The notes below the pieces were generated by a model. It did not search any database. It worked only from the letters and a program-made list of their open reading frames with translations, and was not told the DNA's origin. A stretch of DNA of 33,847 nucleotides from Bacteroidota bacterium (lineage in GTDB: Bacteria; Bacteroidota; Bacteroidia; Flavobacteriales_F; PHOS-HE28): positions 1-33,847 of the forward strand of contig JAEZDL010000120.1 of NCBI GenBank assembly GCA_023418095.1, read 5' to 3'. Below, one piece after another: positions 7,476 through 15,242 of the stretch. A program made the translations under genes and the position numbers. Positions within the stretch are counted from its first letter, which is position 1. The number at the start of each line of letters is the position of its first letter.

Positions 7476-8711
7476 CTGACAACCTCGCTTCAAACCCAAG
7501 TCTGCATCATCGGCGGTGGCCCGGGTGGCTGCACCGCTGCACTGAAGCTAGCGCAACACGGTATCTTATCCGTTGTCATCGAGAAGGCGATCTTCCCGCG
7601 TGACAAGGTCTGTGGTGATGCGCTCAGCGGAAAAGTGATGCGCACGCTGGAGCGGCTTGATCCTTCACTGGCAGTACAGGTGAAGATGGATGCAAGAGCA
7701 CACCCGAGCTGGGGTGTCACGTTCGTTGCGCCGGGCGGAAGAACATTACGCGTCCCGTTCAGCCGGAACACTGGGATCGGAGAAGCGCCTGGTGCGATCA
7801 TGAAGCGCTACGGATTCGATGCGCTCCTTTTCGATCGGTTGCGCTCGGAAAGTAACCTCACTGTTCTGGAAGGTGAAGCAGCAAAGGCCTTTGATCGAAA
7901 GAAAGGCCGATGGGTGATCTCGTCCGCCGAATATTCGATCGAAGCCGATCTGGTCCTCGATGCATCGGGTGCGAATTCCAGTTTTTCCCGGCACGTTGGT
8001 GGCTTGGAGATGAAGCCGCGTCACCATGCCGCTGGTGTCCGCGCGTATTACAAAGGAGTGAAAGGCCTCGATCCGCAAGGCTTCATTGAACTCATCTTCC
8101 TCAAGGACCTTTTGCCTGGATATCTCTGGATCTTCCCGCTGCCCGCAGGCCGTGCGAACGTCGGCCTCGGCCTGCGCAGCGATGTGGTGCGAAAGCGCAA
8201 GGCCGATCTGAAAGCACTGATGCAACAGCTGCTGAAGGAACATCCTGCGTTGAAGGATCGCTTTGCCGATGCAGAACTGGAAGGTCCGATCGGGGGAATG
8301 GGCCTGCCGCTTGCGAGCAAGCGAAGAAAGATCAGCGGTGATGGCTATCTATTGATCGGTGATGCCGCTCACCTCATCGATCCGTTCACCGGCGAAGGCA
8401 TCAGCCATGCCATGATCAGCGGTGTTCACTCAGCGGATATAGCAGCCGATGCGATCGCGTCAAAGGATCTTTCAGCGGCGAAACTGAAAGCATACGATCA
8501 ACGCGTATGGAAACGCCTGGGCCAGGAATTGGCGATCAGTACGCGGTTGCAACAACTCGCGGACAAGGCCTGGCTCTTCGATTTCGTGGTGGATCGGGCG
8601 AACAAAAATCCAGCGCTTGCCGAAACGATCAGCTGCATGTTCACCGATCTGGATCTGCGGGCACGGCTGAAGAATCCTGGGTTCTATTTGGATCTGGTTC
8701 TCGGGCGGTGA
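7476..8711 (+). CDS. Geranylgeranyl reductase family FAD-dependent oxidoreductase
   Basis: An FAD-dependent reductase of the geranylgeranyl reductase family, which saturates isoprenoid chains or acts on related lipid or quinone substrates. The Rossmann motif GGGPGGCTAAL lies about 12 residues from the chosen start, PRDKVCGDALSG is the family's second conserved block, and GDAAHLIDPFTGEGISHAM is the FAD-contact motif near residue 290. Length is about 411 residues. The start is uncertain: between the repeat cluster and the Rossmann strand there is no in-frame ATG, GTG or TTG. I place it at CTG 7476; the only canonical alternative is TTG 7362, which would translate the repeats. The last 49 codons and stop are copied at 11534-11684. 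Confidence 0.85.
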   Translation: MTTSLQTQVCIIGGGPGGCTAALKLAQHGILSVVIEKAIFPRDKVCGDALSGKVMRTLERLDPSLAVQVKMDARAHPSWGVTFVAPGGRTLRVPFSRNTGIGEAPGAIMKRYGFDALLFDRLRSESNLTVLEGEAAKAFDRKKGRWVISSAEYSIEADLVLDASGANSSFSRHVGGLEMKPRHHAAGVRAYYKGVKGLDPQGFIELIFLKDLLPGYLWIFPLPAGRANVGLGLRSDVVRKRKADLKALMQQLLKEHPALKDRFADAELEGPIGGMGLPLASKRRKISGDGYLLIGDAAHLIDPFTGEGISHAMISGVHSADIAADAIASKDLSAAKLKAYDQRVWKRLGQELAISTRLQQLADKAWLFDFVVDRANKNPALAETISCMFTDLDLRARLKNPGFYLDLVLGR

Positions 8712-8792
8712 AGAAGCCTGATCACGGAAACTCTGGTCGTTCACTAATTTGCATGCCGTAGGAATTTTTCACTGAAGTTTAATCTCGATCGA

Positions 8793-11429
8793 ATGACTTT
8801 ACGCTGCGCTGCGATCTTGGTAGGGCTGATCTCGCTGTTCAGGTCGATCGCACAAACTCCTATTATCCATTGGCAGGCTCTGTACGGTGGTTCCCATGTC
8901 GATGCACCTCAGGTCGCGGAGCCCACTGCTGACGGAGGGTACGTCCTTGCCGGAACGACCTTTTCCTCTGATGGAGATATTTCAATGAACCATGGGCTCG
9001 ACGATATATGGGTCGCCAAGATCGATCATGACGGTGAGATCCAATGGGAGCGAACATTTGGCGGTAGCGATAGGGAGCAATTATACCGATTGATCACAAC
9101 GCCGGACGGTGGTTATCTGATCACCGGATCGGTAGGTTCGGTGGACGGTGATATCGCATCGGTGGAGGAGATACAAGGTCTGAAAGATGCGTGGATACTG
9201 AAGTTGGATGGTTTTGGTGATATTCAGTGGGAGTCAGTCCTGGGCGGGCCCGGATGGGACTCGGCTTCGGATATCATACCTACTCCGGATGGTGGATATT
9301 TCTGCGTGGGAAGCCTGGGCGATCCTCCCTTGAACGATCCGGAGAGCATCGAGTACCAGGATATCTGGTTATTCAAGCTCGATGCAGCAGGCGAACTTAT
9401 TTGGGAGTCCATCTGGGGTGGATCTGGAACGGATTATGGATCGGATCTGGTATCAAGCTCCGATGGTGGATTTATGATCTGCGGTACTGTAGGGTCATCG
9501 GATGGAGATGTTACGGATAATCACGGCGGGACCGACATGGTATTGATCAAGCTGAATGACCAATTGGCGGTCGAATGGACGAAATGTTACGGAGGCTCGG
9601 GCAACGATAATGGTATCAAGATCGAAAGGACGAACGAGGGAGGCTATGTCTGCATTGGACAGATCGAGAATTTTGATGGCGATATTGATGAGGCGTATGG
9701 TAATATGGATTCCAGGGTACTTAAGATAGATCCTGTCGGAAACATCGAATGGCAAAGAACGATCGGAAGCACGGCCGCCGATATTGGATACGATATCATT
9801 CAACTCAAGAATGGCGGCTACATGGTCGTAGGCCATACCTGGGGTGTTGACGTTGACATGAATGGCTGCAATGGTGGTTCCGGTGACGGCTGGTTAGCCG
9901 AATTGGACCAAACTGGAGGGATACAGTGGACAACATGTTTAGGCGGATCCCATGTGGACAGGTTCTATTCCATAAGGCAAACATCCAATTCGGGATTTGC
10001 ACTTATCGGATCAACACATTCGCAGGACGGCGATCCGGCGGGTCTTGGGTATCAGGGTAATGGTGATATGTGGTTGGTAAGAATGACCGATCAATACAAT
10101 ACCATTGCCGGCAATGTATTCGTGGACCTCGATGTCAATGGCCTGATGGATGCTGCTGAACCCCGCTTACAGCATCATGTGGTACAGCATGAAGGCTCTG
10201 GTTGGATCGACCTTACCGACCATGCAGGTGAATATGTGCTGCATATTCCCGAGACGGGAACGATCGACTTAACTACTGCGGACTTTCATGCATTGTATAC
10301 TTCATCACCATTACAGTGGTCCATTCCATTGGAGGGGTACCAGAATAATGAGACAAGGGATTTTGCTTTTCAAGCGGATCAACAGGTGAATGACCTGCGG
10401 ATCGAAGTGGCTACAAACCCTTTCCGTCCCGGCTTCCAGGCGACTGTTCAGCTGGATCACATGAATCGCGGCACAACTGTGATCTCACCCCAGATCCAAC
10501 TTACCACTAGCGATCAGATCGAGTTCCTTTCGTCGGATGTTCCAGCGAACCTGGTTGCCGGTAATTCGGTGACATGGTCATCCCTGCCAGCATTGGATCC
10601 TTTTGAAAGAGGTTCGATCAGGGCAACTTTCCAGGTTGATGTAACGGCACAGATCGGTGAGGTCATTACGGTCCATGCAGTGATCGAGCCTATCGAAGGT
10701 GATGAGGTGATCCACGACAACGAGGTTACGCGACCGATCATTGTCACAGCCTCCTACGACCCAAATGATATACAGGTCGATCGCGAGATCATCCATGTCG
10801 ATTCCATTGCCGAAGATCCTCTTGAATACATCATTCGTTTCCAGAACACTGGAACAGATACGGCCTTCACCGTATCGATCAAAGACCAACTACCGGAAAC
10901 ATTGGTCCGGGGTTCGTTTGAATTTGTTTCATCCTCCCATGAGGTGGAGATCGACTTTGATAATGATGCGGGAATACTGTGGTTCCGGCATTATGACATT
11001 CTGTTGCCGGACTCGAATACGAATGAGCCGCGTAGTCATGGGTTTGTCCGATATCGAATAAGACCGCAACCCTCATTGGTGGTTGGAGATTCCATTCTGA
11101 ACCAAGCGTCGATATTCTTCGACTTCAATGCACCGGTGATCACGAATACGGCATACACCGTGATCGAGAATACTACCGGAATTTCCGATCATTCCGCCGC
11201 CATGTTCCAAATGTTCCCGAACCCGACCGCCGGCCAGTTGACCATCCGGCTTCCTTCCAGCAGTTCAGGAACTCTCACCGTGCTTGATGCGATCGGCAGG
11301 AAGTTGCTACACACAGTTGTCAACGGGAGAGATCACCAACTGGATCTTTCCGATCAAGCAAAAGGGATCTACCTGGTCACGCTGCAAACCGATCATGGCA
11401 TTACCACGCAGCGCCTGGTGCTGGAGTAA
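8793..11429 (+). CDS. Large secreted repeat protein with T9SS type A sorting domain
   Basis: An 878-residue exported protein. A signal peptide (residues 1-20, cut before QTPII) is followed by seven repeats of about 60 residues across residues ~26-433. Each has a GGS-x-x-D turn, a DGGY strand, a DGD loop and a W-x-x-K-x-D strand, which suggests a seven-bladed beta-propeller-like fold. Then come an SdrD/Cna-B-like module (NVFVDLDVNGLMDAAEP), a DUF11-like region, a domain opening ASYDPND (residues ~665-790) that also occurs in the protein at 20653-22818, and a T9SS C-terminal domain (MFPNPTAGQLTI ... TTQRLVLE). It is probably a surface or released adhesin-like or binding protein; the ligand is unknown. 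Its 3' end is followed directly by a 45-bp copy of the end of pyk. Confidence 0.88.
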   Translation: MTLRCAAILVGLISLFRSIAQTPIIHWQALYGGSHVDAPQVAEPTADGGYVLAGTTFSSDGDISMNHGLDDIWVAKIDHDGEIQWERTFGGSDREQLYRLITTPDGGYLITGSVGSVDGDIASVEEIQGLKDAWILKLDGFGDIQWESVLGGPGWDSASDIIPTPDGGYFCVGSLGDPPLNDPESIEYQDIWLFKLDAAGELIWESIWGGSGTDYGSDLVSSSDGGFMICGTVGSSDGDVTDNHGGTDMVLIKLNDQLAVEWTKCYGGSGNDNGIKIERTNEGGYVCIGQIENFDGDIDEAYGNMDSRVLKIDPVGNIEWQRTIGSTAADIGYDIIQLKNGGYMVVGHTWGVDVDMNGCNGGSGDGWLAELDQTGGIQWTTCLGGSHVDRFYSIRQTSNSGFALIGSTHSQDGDPAGLGYQGNGDMWLVRMTDQYNTIAGNVFVDLDVNGLMDAAEPRLQHHVVQHEGSGWIDLTDHAGEYVLHIPETGTIDLTTADFHALYTSSPLQWSIPLEGYQNNETRDFAFQADQQVNDLRIEVATNPFRPGFQATVQLDHMNRGTTVISPQIQLTTSDQIEFLSSDVPANLVAGNSVTWSSLPALDPFERGSIRATFQVDVTAQIGEVITVHAVIEPIEGDEVIHDNEVTRPIIVTASYDPNDIQVDREIIHVDSIAEDPLEYIIRFQNTGTDTAFTVSIKDQLPETLVRGSFEFVSSSHEVEIDFDNDAGILWFRHYDILLPDSNTNEPRSHGFVRYRIRPQPSLVVGDSILNQASIFFDFNAPVITNTAYTVIENTTGISDHSAAMFQMFPNPTAGQLTIRLPSSSSGTLTVLDAIGRKLLHTVVNGRDHQLDLSDQAKGIYLVTLQTDHGITTQRLVLE

Positions 11430-11474
11430 CTACGCCGGGCTCAGCTTCAGCATGTTCGCCATGCCTTGATCGGC
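11430..11474 (-). pseudogene. Copy of the last 14 codons and stop of pyk
   Basis: These 45 bases match 13328-13372, the 3' end of the intact pyruvate kinase gene, at 43 positions. The mismatches are at 11448 and 11463. On the reverse strand they encode ADQGMANMLKLSPA and a stop, identical in protein to the real end of pyk. The match extends without gaps into the end of the adjacent T9SS gene. It is a remnant with no start and no upstream coding sequence, and marks one side of the duplication in the ggr-pyk interval. Confidence 0.85.
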
Positions 11475-11533
11475 TTCTTGACTAATCCCTCGTCCGGATT
11501 GAGCTTGTATTACAAACTGCGGGTTGAATGGTG

Positions 11534-11684
11534 CGACAAAGCCTGGCTTTTCGATTTCGTCGTTGATCGAGAGAATAAAAACCCAGCGCTTGCCGATACG
11601 ATCAGCTGCATGTTCACCGAACTGGATCTGCGGGCGCGATTGAAGAAGCTTGGGTTCTATTTGGATCTGGTATTGGGGCGGTGA
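11534..11684 (+). pseudogene. Copy of the 3' end of the geranylgeranyl-reductase gene
   Basis: This segment aligns without gaps to 8561-8711, the last 49 codons plus stop of the reductase, from DKAWLFDFVVDR to FYLDLVLGR. About 18 of 150 positions differ, and only five amino acids change. There is no similarity upstream of 11533, so the FAD-binding part is absent and the fragment cannot be an active reductase. An open frame from 11466 reads through it with 23 unrelated N-terminal residues; expression is unlikely. The 11475-11533 stretch matches nothing I recognise and looks like the junction filler. Confidence 0.88.
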
Positions 11685-11728
11685 GCAGAGTCTTTTGAAA
11701 AGTGTAATTTGGCAATAAATAGTTCAGA

Positions 11729-13327
11729 ATGAAGTATTTAGTTTTTCTGGTCATATTCCTGCCTACTGTGATCTTCGGCCAGTTCTCTGAACCTATTACT
11801 GTGGCTACAGGCTTGTTTGCAGCAGAATTCCCCAAAGCACTTTGGCCTGCCGACATGGATGGAGATGGAGACATGGATGTGATCATTCAGCAAATTGGCT
11901 CGCCCGCTTCTGCGTCTTTACATTGGTCTGAGAATGTTGATGGGGCAGGCACATTTTTCCAGCATCCTTTGATCTATAGTTCTCCTGACAGGTACGAACC
12001 AGCCGACATTGATCTTGATGGAGATCTGGATCTAGTGATCTCTGATGTTGTGCAGGGCGAAATGACACTTTTGCTCCTTGAGAAGCTCGAGGAAGGCTTC
12101 GCTCCACCTAGTGTGATCGCAACCGGGATCGACTTTGGTCCTTTTATCTGCTCCGACATCAATAATGATCAACTTCCGGAGATCATTTATCAAGGTGAAG
12201 GAAGCTTGAACTGGTTGATCAATACAGGCGAGGACTTTTCCAATACTGGGTCATATACACATAACGCTTCTAATGGCCATATTTTCATGGTGGGTGACAT
12301 TGACGGAGATGCCGACAACGATATTGTGCTAGGTCATTATGATGCATATGCATTGATCAATGCAGGCGATGGAACCTCTTGGAGCACTCAGCTCATAGCG
12401 AACGGTATAGATGCATTGAATCATAATCGCCTACTTATCGATGTGGAGGGTGATGGAGATCTGGATATTGTAGATGTTTGGGATCGAGTGGGCTGGTTCG
12501 AAAATCCAACGGCTCAGACCGGATTCGATATTTTTGAGCATCATCATCTCGAATACAACGGGGTATACGCTACAGGGCATGTTGGGATCATCGGGTGTAA
12601 TGAGCAAGTGACTCTTTTATGGACTTCATGGCCATTTTCTGCTTCGAACATTTTTTTGCGCTGGAATGCCTACGACCCGGCGACAGAAGAATTTTCTTCC
12701 ACTCAACAACTCGACAGTTTGTTCTCTCGCTGTACGCGCTTGGCAGATATTAATGGTGATGGCTACCAGGATCTAGTGATCTTTCGCGATGATACGGTTT
12801 CGTGGCATGCATATGAGCCAGATCACCTGCTTTCTCTGATCGAATTGGAACTGCCCTTCAATTCCGTGGCATTGAGTGATCCGCCCTTGCTGCTGACGGG
12901 CGGCTTGCCGGAGGGCGGTATTTATACGATCGCCGCTTCTGGGGAGCCAATGTCGGAATTTGATCCCGCTGCCTTTGGTGCTGGCAGCCATACCATTGTA
13001 TACACGTACGATGATCCATTCACAGGCTGTACCGCTAGTGACACCTCAATAGTTACAGTAGATGTCTCAACTTCGATCATTGGTTACAACCGCTGGATCT
13101 TCCAGATGTCACCGAATCCGACCAGCGGTCTATTTCTGATCAGAATGGAAAATGTTTCCGATCACGGAACAGTCCAAGTCCATGATGTCCTTGGTCGGGA
13201 GGTGGTGACTGATCAAGTGAAAAGCGCAAGCCATCAGCTCGATCTTTCCGATCAACCCAAAGGCTTTTATTTGGTCACACTACAAACAGATCGGGGCATT
13301 TCCACGCAACGCCTGGTGCTGGAATAA
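11729..13327 (+). CDS. Secreted FG-GAP/VCBS-like repeat protein with T9SS type A sorting domain
   Basis: A 532-residue exported protein. The signal peptide MKYLVFLVIFLPTVIFGQ is followed by repeated D-x-D-G-D-x-D segments (WPADMDGDGDMDVII, EPADIDLDGDLDLVI, MVGDIDGDADNDIVL, IDVEGDGDLDIVD, LADINGDGYQDLVI) across residues ~30-365. These are the calcium-binding loops of FG-GAP/VCBS beta-propellers. A short beta module (GGLPEGGIYTIAASGEP) and a T9SS C-terminal domain (MSPNPTSGLFLI ... STQRLVLE) follow. Base composition is more AT-rich than in the housekeeping neighbours. The N-terminal parts of this protein and the preceding T9SS protein are unrelated, but their last ~30 residues are very alike. 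Its stop abuts the pyk stop with no gap. Confidence 0.88.
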   Translation: MKYLVFLVIFLPTVIFGQFSEPITVATGLFAAEFPKALWPADMDGDGDMDVIIQQIGSPASASLHWSENVDGAGTFFQHPLIYSSPDRYEPADIDLDGDLDLVISDVVQGEMTLLLLEKLEEGFAPPSVIATGIDFGPFICSDINNDQLPEIIYQGEGSLNWLINTGEDFSNTGSYTHNASNGHIFMVGDIDGDADNDIVLGHYDAYALINAGDGTSWSTQLIANGIDALNHNRLLIDVEGDGDLDIVDVWDRVGWFENPTAQTGFDIFEHHHLEYNGVYATGHVGIIGCNEQVTLLWTSWPFSASNIFLRWNAYDPATEEFSSTQQLDSLFSRCTRLADINGDGYQDLVIFRDDTVSWHAYEPDHLLSLIELELPFNSVALSDPPLLLTGGLPEGGIYTIAASGEPMSEFDPAAFGAGSHTIVYTYDDPFTGCTASDTSIVTVDVSTSIIGYNRWIFQMSPNPTSGLFLIRMENVSDHGTVQVHDVLGREVVTDQVKSASHQLDLSDQPKGFYLVTLQTDRGISTQRLVLE

Positions 13328-14749
13328 CTACGCCGGGCTCAGCTTGAGCATGTTCGCCATACCTTGATCGGCGATGGGCATGCTCGCCACGTTCACGATC
13401 AGATCGCCTTTCTTCACGAACTTCTTCGCACGAAGAATGTGCTTGATGTCCGCGATGGTGTGATCGGTGCTTACGGTCTTGTCGTAATACTGCGCCCGCA
13501 CGCCCCAGACCAGGTTCAGCATCGTTAGGATCGAGCGGTTGCTGGTGAAGGCGAATATGTGCGCCTTGGGCCGCATGCTGCTGATCTTGAAGGCCGTGTA
13601 ACCGCTGTGCGTCATGGTAACGATCGCCTTTATGTTGATCGCGGCGGCCATGCGTACGCTCGCCATGCAGATCGCATCGGTCACCATGCGATCGCTCTCT
13701 TCCAGTGGCGGCGAAGGCACATTGAACATGTCATCGCTCTTCTCCATTTCAATGAGAATGCGGTGCATCGCCTTCACCACTTCCACCGGATGCTTCCCCA
13801 CGCTGGTCTCGGCGCTCAGCATCACCGCATCGGCATGATCGAGCACCGCGTTCGCCACGTCGTTCACTTCGGCGCGCGTGGGTGTGATGTTGGTGATCAT
13901 GCTCTCCATCATCTGCGTTGCCACGATCACCGGCTTGTGCATCAGCAGGCAGCGGCGGATCAGATCCTTCTGGATCAACGGAACTTTTTCCATCGGGATC
14001 TCCACGCCGAGGTCTCCGCGCGCCACCATCAATGCATCGCTTTCTCGGATGATCTCATCGATCTCCAGCAACGCCTCCGGCTTCTCGATCTTGGCCACCA
14101 CACGCGCATGCTTCTCGCGCTCGTAGATGATGGATTTCAGCTCGGTGATGTCGCGCGCACTTCGCACAAAGCTGAGCCCGATCCAATCCACATCCTGATC
14201 CAGTGCGAATTCAAGGTCCTGCCTGTCCTTTTCGGTGAGACTTGGCAGGCTGACAGCTGTATTGGGAAGGTTGAGACCTTTGTTGGCGCTGAGCGGTCCG
14301 CCGTGCAGAACGCGCGTGGTCACTTTCGATCGGCCGTCGGTACCGGTCACTTCCAGCCGGATCTTGCCGTCATCCAGCAGCACCATTTCGCCTTTCTTCA
14401 CATCGCTGGGGAACTGCTGGTAGGTGGTGCTCACCAGCCCTGGGATTCCTTTCACGGTCTCGGTCTGGATCACCAGTTCATCACCTTCGGCCAGCTCGAT
14501 CGCGCCGTTCTGCATTTCACCGATCCGCATCTTGGGTCCTTGCAGATCGGCCAGGATGGCGGTGGTGAAACCGAGTTCTTCGTTCAGTTCACGGATCGTC
14601 CTGATCAGCCCGGAATAGAAATCATAATTGCCGTGGCTGAAATTCAGCCGGCATACGTCCATTCCGTTCAACATCATCTCGCGCAGCACCTCTTTCGAGG
14701 AGGATGCAGGCCCGAGCGTCGCAACGATCTTCGTCTTCGGATCGATCAT
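13328..14749 (-). CDS. pyk: Pyruvate kinase
   Basis: Pyruvate kinase makes ATP and pyruvate from phosphoenolpyruvate and ADP in the last step of glycolysis. The 473-residue protein has the N-terminal KIVATLGPAS with the substrate-site region, LNFSHG, the active-site Lys segment KIEKPEALL, the metal-binding MVARGDLGVEIP and the SAETSVGKHPVEVV motif, followed by a C-terminal allosteric-type domain ending ANMLKLSPA. Length is normal. It is the last gene of the acpP-fabF-rnc-IPExxxVDY-pyk run, only 2 bases after the previous stop, so probably translationally coupled. The 45 bases at its 3' end are duplicated at 11430-11474. Confidence 0.97.
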   Translation of the reverse strand: MIDPKTKIVATLGPASSSKEVLREMMLNGMDVCRLNFSHGNYDFYSGLIRTIRELNEELGFTTAILADLQGPKMRIGEMQNGAIELAEGDELVIQTETVKGIPGLVSTTYQQFPSDVKKGEMVLLDDGKIRLEVTGTDGRSKVTTRVLHGGPLSANKGLNLPNTAVSLPSLTEKDRQDLEFALDQDVDWIGLSFVRSARDITELKSIIYEREKHARVVAKIEKPEALLEIDEIIRESDALMVARGDLGVEIPMEKVPLIQKDLIRRCLLMHKPVIVATQMMESMITNITPTRAEVNDVANAVLDHADAVMLSAETSVGKHPVEVVKAMHRILIEMEKSDDMFNVPSPPLEESDRMVTDAICMASVRMAAAINIKAIVTMTHSGYTAFKISSMRPKAHIFAFTSNRSILTMLNLVWGVRAQYYDKTVSTDHTIADIKHILRAKKFVKKGDLIVNVASMPIADQGMANMLKLSPA

Positions 14750-14751
14750 TC

Positions 14752-15165
14752 TTACATCAACAATTTATGTCCTTCCTTCAGTTGAGCGAAGCTGATGGGA
14801 AATGCGGCGAGTACGAATTCCGCCTGGCGCAATCTTGAAAGAAGATGGTCCACGGGTTCATTCCATTCGTGATCGACGACAAGGAAGAAATCCGCCTGGC
14901 GCAGATCGCGCAATAGCACGCCTTCGGTGCTGTGGTTGTTCACGAGCGTGCAGTTGGCCTGCGCCTCGTCATCGAACTGATCGAATGCACTGAATTCCGC
15001 GGTGCGCCCGTTCTGCATCTCCGCGATCCCCTGGCGCCGGCGGGTGAGTTCCATGCCAAGCGTGCGGTTGATCGACCAGCATAGCCGGTGGTCGCGCACG
15101 TGGCTGCTGATCCCGATCACGTTCACTTCCGGATCGGCTTCAATATCCAATTTCAACCGGGCCAT
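14752..15165 (-). CDS. IPExxxVDY family protein, divergent
   Basis: A 137-residue protein matching by position and form the small Bacteroidota family named for the motif IPExxxVDY, whose genes typically sit between rnc and pyk. The motif is degenerate here: the corresponding stretch reads LRDLRQADF, keeping the Asp and an aromatic residue but losing Ile-Pro-Glu. The N-terminal strand region (MARLKLDIEADPEVNVIGIS) and the C-terminal FPISFAQLKEGHKLL fit the family pattern. There is no signal peptide or membrane segment. The molecular function of the family is not known to me. It is co-transcribed with pyk (2-base gap) and probably with rnc (77 bases upstream). Confidence 0.72.
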   Translation of the reverse strand: MARLKLDIEADPEVNVIGISSHVRDHRLCWSINRTLGMELTRRRQGIAEMQNGRTAEFSAFDQFDDEAQANCTLVNNHSTEGVLLRDLRQADFFLVVDHEWNEPVDHLLSRLRQAEFVLAAFPISFAQLKEGHKLLM

Positions 15166-15204
15166 TCCTAGCGGTTCCCTTCTTCAGAACGCTCAAAGGT
15201 AGAT

Positions 15205-15232
15205 CCGCAGTACAGCCATCGCACGGCTGCGG
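15205..15232 (-). other. Stem-loop between rnc and the IPExxxVDY gene
   Basis: CCGCAG (15205-15210) pairs with CTGCGG (15227-15232), with an alternative inner AGCC/GGCT pairing. It is the only sizeable spacer (77 bases) inside the five-gene operon. It could be an mRNA processing or attenuation site, or chance. There is no T run on the transcript, so it is not a classic terminator. Confidence 0.3.
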
Positions 15233-15242
15233 AACGCACTAT

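Noticed and set aside
11466..11684. 72-codon frame as a small new gene
   Set aside because: Two thirds of it is the copied end of ggr. The first 23 codons are junction sequence, and there is no sign of independent function.
13559..14785. 408-codon open frame antisense to pyk
   Set aside because: Its composition (very His-rich) and full overlap with pyruvate kinase mark it as a shadow frame.
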